A DNA stretch of 64,000 nt, from positions 1,426,001 to 1,490,000 of the forward strand of contig JAKZZE010000008.1 in assembly GCA_024220505.1 (NCBI GenBank). Direction: 5' to 3'. Origin of the DNA: Rhizopus arrhizus. Lineage: Eukaryota > Mucoromycota > Mucoromycetes > Mucorales > Rhizopodaceae. The position numbers were made by a program, and so were the translations under genes. Below are positions 37,108-49,685 of this stretch, one piece after another. The number at the start of each line of letters is the position of its first letter. Position 1 is the stretch's first letter. The notes beneath the pieces are model-generated. The model was not told the DNA's origin. It was given only the letters and a program-made list of their open reading frames with translations, and made no database searches.

Positions 37108-37390
37108 CTAATATTTTAGAATAATATAAAGAGCATGAACTACATACAAAATACGTCAATACAATGATATCATAGAATAACATGATACTTACTGATACCA
37201 GGAATATAACCAAGACAGGTTAAACCAATATTGATCAGTAAATCGCAGGTACAGCCTCTTTCTAAAAAGACACCAAGAGGAGGAAGAACGACAGCTAAAT
37301 AGTTACAAAATCAATAAAAAGAGGAATGTTCGCATAAAGCTTATACGCACCAAAGAAAATCTTAAAGATATCAGAACAAGTAAGAGCCAT
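37108..37390 (-). CDS. PMP3: Pmp3/UPF0057 small plasma-membrane proteolipid
   Basis: Three small exons assembled by eye: start ATG at 37390 (MALTCSDIFKIFF), an intron with donor GTGCGT, a middle exon AVVLPPLGVFLERGC, DLLINIGLTCLGYIPG, then a second intron and IIHALYIILKY ending at the stop 37108-37110. The 57-residue product has the two hydrophobic helices and the PPLGVFLE and LGYIPGIIHALY motifs of Pmp3, which affects membrane potential and cation tolerance in yeast. Each exon is too short to appear as an open frame of its own. The gene is convergent with the TM9SF gene, 86 bp apart. Confidence 0.9.
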
Positions 37391-37520
37391 TATATAATGT
37401 TTTGTTATAAAATAAAAGAGAATGATTTTAATTTTTTTGCCTTTTTATTTATTTTGCTAAAGCTATCAACGTCATTTCATTTTACTTTTAAACTCCAAGT
37501 AAACATCTAAAAATAGACTT

Positions 37521-40500
37521 TTATATGGTCAATGTCTGCCAAGCATTCATTCGCCAAGGCGCCGTCATGACGGATCTTTGTGCATATTTAAGAGCCAAAT
37601 CACGATTTGTTTCTTGTTGAGCCAGTGCAGCAAGCTCATAAGCTTCGGATTGTACATTGGCATCGTGTTGTCTAGTAGAAATATAAAGTGAAGAAGATGT
37701 GATTCTTTCAACTGTTTCATTGTCTACTTGCTCTGATGTGATCAGTTGTTTAGAAAGATGTGACCAAGATTTTGCTAACCAAGGCGTTTGATGCACATAT
37801 TTTACTAAGCTTCGGTTAGAATGAATAGAATCACCCTATTATTGTTTATTTTTCGGAGGTTAAATAAAATTTAATAAAAACAGTTATTGCTTACCTGAAT
37901 TTCATACACTTTGGAGAAAAGCCAGGCAGTTGATTGGTTTTTATCTACTGCAACTAAAAACAGATTAGTCTTTGACCGCTTTCCATTTATCCTAAACTTC
38001 TATTTACATGCAATATCTGCTGGTATCTTTGATAGTTCTTGTAAAGCAGCTAAAGTAAGCGTTTCGTCATCTTCCAATATGCCCATAACACATAATGAGA
38101 ATATAGCTGGCAAATAAGTTGGGTTCTCTGAAATACTGATTGAAAAAAGTTATTGCTAAGCAGAAAACAGGTTTTTTTTTTCTAATACCTTGAAAATAGT
38201 TGTTCTTTAGCAACCGATCTTTGTTCTTCTCCTCCTAAAGCCCATAATACTTTAGCAAGTAACACAATTACATCTTGACGTAATGTGATATCTTCCTGAG
38301 TTTCATTTAAAGCAGATTCAAAGAGGGCTAAAGACTCTGGCAATTGATCCAAAAAGTAATGAGCAATGCCTGCATTTAACTGAGAATAGATTGTATGTCC
38401 CTGATGGTTTTCATAACTTGCGATACCTCCTTGGAAATCACCTGTGGCAACTAGACAACGACTGAGGTTGGCATGAATCTTATCCAGTCGAGTTTGAGCT
38501 TCATCTGGCGTAATAATATTTTGTTCTTGTTGTGTTTCGACTGCTAATATAGCGGATGCAAATGATTGAGCTGCCCTGTGGTATTGACCTAATCTTTCCA
38601 GTAATAGGCCTAGTAAGTTTAGAGAAAGTGCATCGTACAATCGTTGCTCTGTTAGCTTCTCGAGAGCAAAGATAGGTGTGATCAAATTGGTTGAATTTGT
38701 TGATAACCTTTGGTAAGTTGTTTCGGCATATCCATAACTAGCATCCAGCTACAGAAAAAATTAGTTGACGCATTTTTTAAATCTTGTTTGTTTCATGCTT
38801 ACAGCAGATCCACTACTTGATTCAAAGGCATGCTCAAAGATGGCGGCTGCATCGTTACCCCACAAGGAAGTTACGTAAGCTTGTCCAACCCAGGCAGAAA
38901 TCCATTCGGGATCCAATGAATGTGACATATCAAACGCCTGGTTAGCCAATTCATAATCCTTGAGTGATAAACAAAGAAACCCGTAGTTTGTCCAAGGTAT
39001 CGCACTTCTATTATTGTATTCCATAGCCTTAAGAAATGCGTGTTGTGCAAGTTTGGGCATATCAGTCACAGTCATCGCGATCACACCTAATGTATTCCAA
39101 TACGTGTATTGTGCTGGCTCCATAGTCAAAGCCGTCTTGACACATTGGATAGCCACAGCGGATTCATCATTTCCATTCAGACTCAAGTAGTAATAAACCA
39201 TACTTAAATCATGCCAAAAGGCTGGTGATATAGCAGCATGATTCTTGCAGACCACGATCGCTTGCTTGTAAGCAAAAGACGCACAAGACATGATGACATC
39301 TAAGGCAGCCTTGTGTGGTAGTTCGAGATCCTGTATGTCCTCTAATGCTAAGAATTCGCCCACCCAATGGCTGGTAGTATCTTGTTCAAACTTAAGAGCG
39401 CTGTGTGGATCTACAGCAAGTTGCATAACTTGCTGAATACTCTCATACGCACACAAATGAATGTAGCTAGGAATTTGTCGGAAAAAGCAGCATGCGTCAC
39501 CCACAAGCTTCCAAAGCATCACCACAGATATATCTTGACGTAGACCAATAAGGCAGGTCTCGATCACTCGACTACATCCATCTGCTGCACGACCAAAAAA
39601 TCCTAGTCTAAAATCCTCCTTGGCATGCTCTAGATATGTCTCGGCTAAACCTGATAGTGCAGGAATATAGTTGGATTTTCCTTGTTTTTCAGCAAGTGTT
39701 AACGTGAGTTTGAAGCCTGTGATGGCTTCGTCTAATGAGCCGATCTTTTGTTGTACACAGGCTCTTTCATTATTTGCGTGAATTGAGCTAGGGTTGAGAT
39801 AAATGGCCCGACCAAAAGCTTTCAAAGCGGCTACGAATCTTCCTGCTCTCGAATAAGCCTCTGCAAGGCCCTCCCAACAACTGACATCACTTGTATCAGC
39901 ACGAAGCGCTTTTTGGAAGCATGAAATCGATTCATTGTAAGATTTATCATTCTACATATATACAAATTAGAAAAAATGGATCGATAAAACCGTATTTCAA
40001 CTTACCAAGTTAAGGTAACCTAAACGTCTCCATGCCCAACCCGTCTTTGGACTTGCTTCAGAGACTTGACGAAAGATAGCTTCTGCTTCTTCCTGTTCAC
40101 CGTCAGCAATGTGATAATTAGACAAGTAGAGTGCAGAATCTGTATCCAAAGGATTTAATACATAGGCCTTTTGATAACATTTTTTGGCTCGGCCATGGTC
40201 ACTCTTGATTTTTCGATAATAATGGCCAAGGTAAGTGAATCCATAGGAAAAGTAAGGATCTAATTTGACAGCCTGCATGAAATATTTGAATGAACTATTT
40301 GCATCTTTGTATATGTATATAAATTAGCATCAAAGGCGCAAACCATGACTGTATGTGCTTGTACCTTCCATTGCCCAATAGACACGACCTAATCGATAAT
40401 AGTAATCTGGAATGTCTTTACCGGCAATCTCTAAAGCAGTTGAAATGAATCGAATGGCTTCTTCGTATTTTTGTTTTTCACAATAAATCCATCCCATTTC

Positions 40501-42133
40501 AACAACAGAAGTATGATTAGTTGTATCGAGTTGGTGTACTTTTTCAAAATAATCAAAAGCTTCATCTAATCGTTTCTCATCTAACAATATGAGTCCAATA
40601 CCTTCCAAGGCACTCGTTTGTTCAGGATCGTTTTGAAGAATGGATTTATAGAGTGCTGTGGCGTCCATATGATACTTTCTGTCAATAAGTCGATAAAAGT
40701 GAGCCATGCATAATTCCATGGATAATAATACACTAATGAAATTAATGATGAATATAAAAGAAAAGAAAGTGTATTCTTTTTTTCTTTTACTTATGGAGAG
40801 GAATACCCCATTCGGATTTGATTTTTCCAACTAAGTCTTTGCCTTTGGTTGCATATTCCAACCCGGTTTCATATTCTTTAGAGTCATAATAGATCCAACT
40901 TAGACATTGATATCCAAATAGGCTGTATGGCTGTTCTTCCAACCCTTCCTATATATCACGCGTTTTTAATAACACATGGCCTGTCATACATGCTTTATAT
41001 TTACGCTAAAAAGATCAAAAGCTTGATCAATTTCTCCTTGTTTGTTCAGCTTGTACCCTCTTCCTAACTTTGCCAAACCACTATCAGGAAATCGTGATAT
41101 CAGTTCTTCAAATAAATCCCAATTATATTTTTCTAATAAAAAAAATCATAAATCAGAGTTTTTTTTAGCTTTTGGTAGTAATTTACCTGGATTATCCACA
41201 TTGGCAGCCTCAATCAACAATTCCAGTGGTAAAGGATCATTCACAGGCATCAACTCCTTTGCTAGTTTCATAATTTGCTCATACAACTCTGTTTTATCTC
41301 TTATGCCCGTGATTCGCTTTACATAAAATTTAAGTAACTTTAATTTCCACATTTGAATTTGCTCTGCTTCCTCTTCTGGTATCAATGCTAATACTTTTTC
41401 ATACATTGTACCCAGCTTGGAAACACCAAAAACCTCCGCTTCAACTTCACTCAAGACCTGAGCAGGTGTGCCAACATTCATTCTGAATCGTCTCGATGCA
41501 ACCTCATTTTCAATCTTTTGCTTCTGCTCTGCTTCCAGTTTTGTAATGATAGCTTTCCAAATGTCGATCTGCGATGGTAAGTCGGGCTGATCTTTGATTA
41601 AGTCGTAATAAGAACTACCAGGTAAAAAGTTCTTTAAGATCTCTAAATGCTGCTCAGGTTGAGTTGTCTTATAAATTGCAGCTAATTTTTTCAAGTAATC
41701 TGCCACCTTGGCCCCATCACCACTACAGTGTTTTCAGTTTTTGTCTTGCTTAACATACAAATTTTACCTTGCTACAACACGAGGCAAGATGTCTTGAATA
41801 GTCTTTGCTAATTCAGTCTGTTTGTTTCTTTTTTCATAAAAATTGACAAGTCCATGCCAGGCAAGCATAGTATCTGGGTTGATCTCTATAGCCCTTTTGT
41901 ATGCTTCTTCTGCTTCCTGATCGTCTTCTAAACCAGTATAGGCTACTCCGAGGAAGACCCAACTAATTAAAAGATTATTAACATTTACTTTCTTGCTTAA
42001 CGTTGGTTTCATTTTACGCGTTATAATTTTCTCCTTCCCAAAGTAACACTCGTTTACAGGCTTTTACAGCATCACTAAAATTCTTGGCTCCAATGGCCTC
42101 TCTTGCAGCTTTTAGATCGGCCTTTGTATTCAT
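37521..42133 (-). CDS. SKI3: Ski3/TTC37-like TPR subunit of the Ski complex
   Basis: A long multi-exon gene from ATG 42133 (MNTKADLKAAREAIGAKNFS) to the stop at 37521. It is built of tetratricopeptide repeats throughout, for example LGVAYTGLEDDQEAEEAYKR, GIGLILLDEKRLDEAFDYFE, and NTLGVIAMTVTDMPKLAQHA. The first intron, for instance, joins NYNA to WVFLGVAYTG. Gene length, repeat density and the C-terminal segment LALKYAQRSVMTAPWRMNAW match fungal Ski3 (yeast about 1,430 residues). Ski3 scaffolds Ski2 and Ski8 to feed mRNA 3'-to-5' into the cytoplasmic exosome. The tail from about 38120 down to 37521 is split by at least two introns. It shares an 89-bp divergent promoter with the TMX-like gene. 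Confidence 0.88.
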
Positions 42134-42222
42134 GGAGAAAAAAAGAAAAGGATAAAAAAGGAGTTTAAACAGATTTTTTCTTTTTCTTACTAGCTTCGAC
42201 AAACAAAAGAACAAAAACAAAA
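42134..42222. promoter_or_regulatory. Short bidirectional promoter between SKI3 and the TMX-like gene
   Basis: Only 89 bp lie between two start codons on opposite strands. The sequence is T-rich toward the TMX-like gene and contains no identifiable TATA box. Confidence 0.6.
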
Positions 42223-42972
42223 ATGAGACACTCGAGTTGTATCATACTTTTGTTGTGTACCTTAGTTGTGCTGTGTAGAGCAGTGGTTGAAATAACAGAC
42301 GAAAACTTTTCAAACATGGTCCAAAAAAATGATGAATGGTTGATTGACTTGTAAATAGAGAATTTACACTTTATTGTCAAGTATTAAAAGAATTCTATCT
42401 GTAGTTATGCAGACTGGTGTGGTTACTGTCAGAGGTTTGAATCTACTTTCTATGAAGCAGAACGACAGTTGCAATTGAGTAGTTACAAGCATGTTCAAGT
42501 AGGCGTCGTCAATGTCGATACCAATCCTGGATTAGCAGCAAGATTCTTCATCTCCCGGTTGCCTACCGTTATTCACGTCAAAAACCATGAAGGTAAAGGC
42601 AAATAGAAATATATTTTTCTCTCTTGGACTGATTATGGTATAAAGTACGTGTTTTGACATCGATCAAAACTGTAAATGACATTGTTGGATTTGTTACACT
42701 TGAAAATTGGCGTCAAGTAGATCCCAAATCAGGCTTTTTGTCTCCTTTCAGTTTATTGTAAATATAAAAAGGGGTAATTTATCACAAGACTAATCTTTGT
42801 GTGTAGTGGAAAACTACTTGGATTTGTAGGCAAAACAGTGAAAATGGCATCCAACTATTCTTCTCCTTGGACATTAATAGGTGTTTTAACAGGTTTTCTT
42901 ATTCTCGTTCTTTTTTTACCAATTGTCATTGATAAATTAAACAAAAAGACTGATAAAGTAAAGGAGCAATAA
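42223..42972 (+). CDS. TMX-like thioredoxin-related transmembrane protein
   Basis: Four exons. The start MRHSSCIILLLCTLVVLC is a signal peptide, followed by AVVEITDENFSNMVQKNDEW. The second exon gives the active site FYADWCGYC and GVVNVDTNPGLAARFFISRL, PTVIHVKN, a thioredoxin fold with the cis-proline after LPT. A C-terminal helix (WTLIGVLTGFLILVLFLPIV) and a short basic cytosolic tail make it a type-I membrane protein. The CGYC motif and layout match TMX1-like protein disulfide isomerases of the ER. Substrates are unknown. Confidence 0.87.
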
Positions 42973-43339
42973 ACTTGAGAATATTTATTATTATAAAATA
43001 GGATTATATTTTACAACACTTACCATTCCATGTTTATATCCTTATTAATGATATATAAAAAAGTCTCACATATAATCCATTCTCTCTCTCTTTCTCTCTC
43101 TCTTTCTGTCCTTCTTTTTTCCAATCAAATATAAACAAGTTTACAATAAAGTTCTACTGTGTCTCCACAAAGTTGTAAATAAAAACTGATAAATCCATTT
43201 ATCCAAATAATTCGTCAATAAAAAAATAATAATAAGGCATGTCGACGCGTTAATTTTTATAAAAAGCAATGAAAAAAGGAAAGGAAAAATCAAAGTCATT
43301 CTTTTGTCGTATTTGTCCATATACATCTCTCTTTCTCTT
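42973..43339. other. Convergent intergenic region
   Basis: Holds the 3' ends of the TMX-like and SR-protein genes. A CT-repeat (about 43080-43110) is present. No gene seen. Confidence 0.4.
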
Positions 43340-44380
43340 TTAACGACGATAAGGTTCAGGTGAATCGCGTCTGTATCCACGAGATTCCATTGGAGGGGGA
43401 GGAGGGGGAGGGGCGTCTATATATTTCCAAGAATTAAGAGTGAATCTGTCTATACTTGATTTAAAACTTACAAGGGTCGCTCATGCCTCTATCACGGTGA
43501 TCATCCAAAGGTGGAGGTTGTGAACGTCTAGGGGGACGGTGTTGTTCTTTCTTTGAAAGCCCAATATCCCTTAAAAACACATTCTTTAAGCATTTTGTCC
43601 TTGTAACATTTTTTTTTTTTTTACCAATCAAGTCTTAAGCGACGACCTTCAACGCTAAAACCATCAAACTTTTCAAATGCATCTTCTGCATCTTGACGAT
43701 CTTCAAATTCAACAAAAGCAAAACTATATAAAAAAAGCTACGTCTACTTTCTGACCTTTTTTTTTCTTTTTCTTTTTTACCCTTTGTTTTTGTTAGTGAC
43801 AGTATCCAATGGAACTGTGATTGACTTCAAGCGTCCATAACGCTCAAACATGGTAGCAACCTTTTTTTCGTCATTTTTTTTAGTACTTTTTTATACATAC
43901 AATACTTTTTGTTTTTCTTACATCACGTTCAATAAAATCATAAGGAAGGTTTCCAGCATAAATTGTTGTAGAACTCTTTCTGTCTTGCTCTGATCCTCTA
44001 TCTACAGGTCTTTTTCTTGACTTGGGAGGATATCTTCCTCTATCATAACGTTCATAACGGTCTCTGTGATCGTACCTGTGATCGTATCGATCATAACGAT
44101 CTCTGTGATCATAGTCTCGATGGTAATAGTCTCGGCGAGGATAGTCATATCTTTCTCTTTGAGGTCTATCCTCACGAAAAGAGCGTCTATCTTCATAGTA
44201 GCGACCACCTGAAGGAGAGCGACGGCGAGGAGAAAGAGAACGATCACGTCCAGGTGATCGACCTCGGCGACCAACAGATGAAGAAGATGAGGAAAGAGGG
44301 GCTCCATTGTTGGAAGGTGGTGGTGGAGGTGGGTATTCAACGTCCAATCTGTTACCTGAGGGAGGTGATAATTCACTCAT
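43340..44380 (-). CDS. SR-type RNA-binding protein with one RRM
   Basis: At least five exons, start ATG 44380. The N-terminus is a poly-Pro and Arg/Ser stretch (VGRRGRSPGRDRSLSPRRRS), then a long Arg/Asp/Tyr region with repeated YDHRDRY units. The RRM spans introns: RNP2 is TTIYAGNLPYDF, the loop is ATMFERYGRLKSITVPLD, RNP1 is KGFAFVEFED, ending VEGRRLRLDW. The C-terminus is Pro-rich (YAPPPPPPPPMESRGYRRD) and ends SPEPYRR. This layout fits SR or SR-like splicing/mRNP factors in the nucleus. RS dipeptides N-terminal to the RRM differ from classical SR proteins, where the RS tail is C-terminal. Confidence 0.82.
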
Positions 44381-44721
44381 TTATATATATTTTTTGTCGG
44401 AAGAAAAGAGAAAAAGAGGGAGTTCGGAAAAAATGTTGCTCAAAAATATTGAAAAAGCCACAATCAATGCAGTTTTATTCGCTCATAAAATGATGACGCA
44501 ATATAATTTTTAATTAATTATTGGTAAACTGAGCTGGAAAAATTGAAAAGCAAAAAAAATTGAAAAAACGTTAAATTGGCAAGAAAAGAGACCTAAATCG
44601 AATGGATATGAAATAAAATACAAAAAGGATAGGCGCGTCTTTGGTTGAACCATTTATCACTCATATGTCTGTGAGAGTGATCAATGTATGTATAATAAAA
44701 AAGAAAAAATCGAATGCGAAT
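44381..44721. other. Intergenic, no gene seen
   Basis: Upstream region of the SR-protein gene; short frames only. Confidence 0.35.
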
Positions 44722-45008
44722 TCAAAAGCTACTATTATGTCCGTTACTTACACTTAATGCCTCTAAATATTGAGCTGCGATAATTAGAAAGGAGAAGCGA
44801 ATGGACTTTGCAGCGGCGTGTTGGGTGTTCATTTTGTAAGTCGTCAGGATGCTCTCGAGATCTTTTTGATCTTCTTGGTTGTTGAGAAACATCACATCTA
44901 AACCTTTTAGGAGTCTGGTCATTCTCACAAAGTGAACGAATAATATGCAGCGTGTCATCGATACCCAGTAACTGAGCCTAAGGATTATTGAACTACCTTC
45001 GCAATGTC
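44722..45008 (-). pseudogene. Unidentified coding fragment
   Basis: A 78-codon frame (44958-44722) reads MTRLLKGLDVMFLNNQEDQK and continues as a helical protein-like stretch (LTTYKMNTQHAAAKSIRFSF, LIIAAQYLEAL). It has no recognised domain. It may be an exon or leftover of the nuclease-like relic upstream (45.6-46.1 kb, same strand), or spurious. Confidence 0.25.
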
Positions 45009-45653
45009 GAGAACTTCTTTTTCTCAGAGAAATACCGAGTCAATTTTTCAGCAAATCAATGTTTATCATGATCAAAAGATACTATTATTAATAATCAAGT
45101 AAAATGCCACAAGTTAATGGATATAGCAATAGCATTACATACCATAAGATTGTATTGCTTGTGTAATGATTATAAAGAAATAAAAAAAATCAATAGTAAT
45201 GTTGTCATACTGTATAAAGTGAATATTCTTGTTACTTGGCGTTAGAATTACCAAAGTGCTTGTTATACTGTCCTTGCAGGCTTTTACTAGTAGAATATTT
45301 CTTGATTACCCTAATACTATCACGGTAAATTTGAGAAAAGTATTCCTTTCATTTTACTCTTCCCGACTTTTCACTACGAAAACGCTCAGCATGTTCATAA
45401 AGCTGAAAGTAGTGGTAATTTCCTTGGGCATAGGTTTAAATACTTCTATGAGGGGAATTTCAAGTATTGGTGTTGCTTCTTTGACCGCTGTATATTTTCT
45501 TTTTTTGACGTCTTAAATACTCGGGTGTGTCATACATACAAACTACTGCATTTTCTAGCGAATCTCGATATCCCCTTTCAACGCATTGTTTGATGTTTTC
45601 ATGTTGATAATGAGCACTACCACAAATATAATTTAACTGCGATGTTTCGTTTC

Positions 45654-46065
45654 CTAAAAGTCATCACCATTCACAGGGCGGCAAAAATGCCAAAACGCTT
45701 CGGTCAGCATCAACAAGGTGCGAATATTCCTCAAATTGACAAAGAAAATCAATTCTTCTACGGAGCGAGGGAACGTGAGATGTCCAATTCCCTGCATGGG
45801 ATACATTCCATCATGATTTAAGCGGGACAAGAAAAAGGTGATGTTGAGCTCATCCATTTGAAAGATCAAGGCGGCTTGTAGCTTGTTCTTGTCAATGGTA
45901 TCCTTGGCAAACGTCGCCAAACACAAATGATCATGGCATAGGGCATGGTCATTGGTTGTGGGGCGCACCAACTTGACTTCACCAAACCCAAGGCTTGGTC
46001 CAAATTCACGCTATTGTATGTCGGAAATGGTGGTATCGGGACGAATTTTTCCACTTTCGTCATTT
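45654..46065 (-). pseudogene. Relic of a Mucorales-type family with PD-(D/E)XK-like motifs
   Basis: Reading the minus strand: DESGKIRPDTTISDIQ, an in-frame TAG, then REFGPSLGFGEVKLVRPTTN, LCLATFAKDTIDKNKLQAAL, IFQMDELNITFFLSRLNHDG, LTFPRSVEELIFFVNLRNIR and a stop. The spacing of RPD and GEVK resembles the PD...(D/E)xK motif of restriction-endonuclease-like nucleases, and the pattern is one I recall as multi-copy in Mucorales genomes. The internal stop and absence of an N-terminal half argue for a broken copy. Compare the intact gene at 58509. Confidence 0.5.
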
Positions 46066-48182
46066 GTGACATCCGGCTATCGCAATGAGACCTTTTTGTC
46101 TGGATCGTAAAGCTCTCAGATATGTGATTCCTATTATGCTTTATAAATGAAAGAAAAAGAAAACAATATAATTCAAAGCACAAATTACATGTGGTTGATT
46201 GTGCTCTATTTTTTAAGCTTTTACTTTTTGAATTAGAAGCTATATTTTCATATGTAAGCAATCATTGGTATTTCTCTTGTTATATTCCATTATCATAATT
46301 TTTTTATCAATCCTAGGAATATATTGTGTGCATGTGTTTTTATTTATTTATTTTAGTATTTTTTATAACTCCATCAATTGTTGTAATGACTTTATCTTAC
46401 GAATTTTAGAGACATGTTATATCTGTCTTCTTCGACACTGTTGCTTTCTTCAGCATTTATTTTTCGTTCTTCCACATAGTTTTGTTTATTGTTGACTTAT
46501 ACTAGTACTGAGCGTACAATGTGTATTAAAACAACTAGTAATTAAAGAATGCTTCTGATGTCACTTGTTTTATTACTTTATTTGGTTGTAACTTTGATCA
46601 CATTCGCTTTAAATTTATCATGTATTTCTCACAAAAAGACTATGCTCTTATTTGAAAGTTTTCTCCATTGATAGCAATCGAACTTATAATTTAACATATT
46701 GCTGTTGACAAAAGATATATAACATAGGAGATTTAGATGGAAAAAAGACTTGGCCATGTAAACAATACCTTCCTACATCTTATCTTGCTAGAATATAATT
46801 CAATTTATGTTCTAGATGAAATATATTCAAATCGTGTACTAAAAATCCGTACTAGACGGTCGACGCATTTGTTTAGTGTCGGTTGATTATGTCAAATTCC
46901 AATCTAAATACTCGTCTCTATACTGCTAATTTTTTGAGACTGATAAGAATACGATTGATATTTGAACTTATTATATTAAAGATGATTTCTTTGGAAATAC
47001 AACATAGAGGTAGAGTAAGGGGTCTCTGTGCTCCGACCTTCCAAATCCTTTCGAAAATTTAGGAGATAAAGCTTTTACTCATTTTTTGAAATTTTATTCA
47101 TTCTTTCTGATAAAAGCTATAAAAAAGGCTTTTGAATAGTCTTTAAGAATTAAAGGCATACTTATAGTAGCATATTAGCAGATTTAATGGTTCAAAACAT
47201 GTCAGTAGTTGAATTATTTAACAGAGAAGTAAAAGGTCAAATACAAAACTGAAACAACCCGTTTTTATACTTCTTTCTTGTATACAAAATTTTTCTCCTG
47301 ATAAAAATCATAAATTGCTTTCTTTGCTATTATTCACAAATGATTTTTCAAATAAAAGATAAAAAAAAAATGACAACCGTAAGTGTTACAAACTAATAGC
47401 AATCTACAAGTACTACACAACCTCTGACTGCGGCATGATGTGTAACACTTTACATAGAGTTTGACTGAAGCTATACTTGACTACATATGATACGATTTTC
47501 AATACGTTAGGGGTTTACTGCAAACGTAGCATTCCTTTATGTCCTCCTAATAAACTGGTTGAAATCAAACTGATCAATATAAACAGCCCAATGTGCGTTC
47601 TTATTTTATTATCTATTCTCAAAATTTGATACAAATCATATTGGTGTATTATTAAGTGAGGTCGTAAGAATTTGAAGGCAATAGGCAAGACCAAGTGGCT
47701 TTATTATTACTTTTGCACTCTACTAATCTCTTCATGGCCTAGCAAATGCAACTTCGCTCTTAAATAGATTTATAGCTTTGCTAAAGTGATATATTAAATA
47801 ACATTGTATTGCTTATACTTTTTTTATAGACATGGATATCATATTCACCTCTTTCATGCCAAGAAGTCATTTGTACTACAGGCTTTTCACCTTGGAGACC
47901 TGCTGCGGTTAAGAGTACGACTAGGCGAGAAAATTATTCTTTCCCTTGGATTTTCAAGGATCGTTATGAATGTACCGGACACAGCAAAAAGTACTGTGCT
48001 CTACCAGTAGATAAACCTTTTCTCCTGCTAAACAGATTTCAAGGTTTATACTAAAGTAAATCATAAATGTTTATGTGGCTCTTTCAGTAGTGTTTAATAT
48101 TATGCTGTATGATTGGTAATTTAAAGCCCTGAGCTTTAATCTGTTTTTTCTTTCTACTTTGCAAAAGAAAAAGAAAAAAAAA
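46066..48182. other. 2.1-kb AT-rich gene-free region
   Basis: Short frames only (46265-46495, 47804-48010) with Phe/Tyr/Cys-rich composition and no domain. The region ends with the promoter of the F-box gene. Confidence 0.35.
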
Positions 48183-49569
48183 ATGAGTGAACAAGAAAAT
48201 GAATTAGAAAGATTTAGAAATGAATGGCGTCAGGAAGTCAAAGAAAAGCATCAAACTCAAGGCACAAAACATAAAAATAAAGAGTCAGCAACTGAAAAAC
48301 GGTTATCTACAGCAGAGTCTAGCTTATCGGATATGGTTGACAAAGCAGAATCTTTGACATTAGAAAAAGCACCAATAACAGCTATGGACCATTATATGTT
48401 GGCTGTAGATAACGAAAGACAGGGAAAAATTGGCAAAGGTATGTGCTTCTTAGGATATAAATCCGTTTTATTAATGGTTTGCAGCGTTGGATAACTATCG
48501 GCGAGCGTTTAAATTAGATCCAGATATAGTCCACGCTTACAAAAGACATTATCAAACAGCCATTTTACCTAAACTTCATGAGTCATTACCACCAGCAAAG
48601 GAAGAAGAAAAGTTTAAACATATTGTGCCTATTGGCAATGAATATGTTCCGCCTACTGCCACCTTACCTAAAGATATATTGTCACCCTTAATAGAGGAGT
48701 TTTCGCAGCAGGACACTTCATATATACCTCGATTGGATTATAAAACAGTAGCCATAGCCAAATTACCAGGTAAAAAGATAAATACAGGCAAAAAAACAAG
48801 CTTTCCTTACATTAACAACCTAAATATTAAAGGCGAGATTATGCTTTACTTGTTACGTTATCTTGCATTACACAGTCTATCCACTATCCCTCAATTTGCA
48901 TTGACTTGTAAAAGGTTTTTTTTATACACTCGAGAGCCTTCTATATGGCAATACGCATCTGTTCGTATCTTTCGACTTCCTTCCATGACACTGGAGGAAT
49001 CCAAAGACTATCAATTAGGTAAAGTCATGCAGCAATACAATGGTCAATGGCTGCGAATGTATATTGATCGACCCCGTATACGATACGATGGTGTCTACAT
49101 CTCAACCTGTCATTATATCCGACAAGGTACATCCGAGACAGCTTGGAATCAACCGATTCATTTTGTAACCTATTACCGATACTTGCGGTTCTTTCCTAAT
49201 GGCACCATCTTGAAGCATGTCACCACAGATGAACCGGCACACGTTGTTAAAGTGCTGCAGCCAGGATTCCACCGCCAACAGGTCTTTCTTGGACAGTTCT
49301 TGTTTGAAGAGGATGACGAAAATGTGATAATTGAGATGAAAGATCCTATGCTACCCAAGGAGACCTTTCACATGTCACTCAAACTTAAGGCCACCCATCG
49401 AGGAAAGCACAACAAGCTGGTCTGGGAGGAATACACAAGTGTTTCCTCTGTGCCTGATAGAAATCATCATGTACACGATTTGAAATTATTAAAACCTTAT
49501 TTTTTTAGTCCAGTGAGAAGTTATAAAGTGAATTACTCTGATGAACAAGATGATTTTTTATATTATTAA
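48183..49569 (+). CDS. F-box protein, FBXO9/Hrt3-like
   Basis: Two exons, 48183-48438 and 48485-49569, give 446 residues. The N-terminus is charged with a helical TPR/MIT-like motif (PITAMDHYMLAVDNERQGKI, ALDNYRRAFKLDPDIVHAY). An F-box follows: IMLYLLRYLALHSLSTIPQF, ALTCKRFFLYTREPSIWQ. The C-terminal beta domain has WLRMYIDRPRIRYDGVYIST, TYYRYLRFFPNGTILKHVTT and KHNKLVWEEYTS. This is the order in Hrt3/Pof7/FBXO9, substrate receptors of SCF ubiquitin ligases. The target is not predictable. Confidence 0.88.
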
Positions 49570-49685
49570 ATAAAATCAGGGAGGCATTGATACCTTCTCC
49601 TATGTATAAAAGCATTCTTATTCTTTTTGATCCCCTTTTTTTCTTTTTTCTTTTTTTTTTTTTTTTCTTTCTTTGTCTCGTTGCC

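Noticed and set aside
43080..43110. CT-repeat downstream of the TMX-like gene
   Set aside because: Simple repeat without sign of function.
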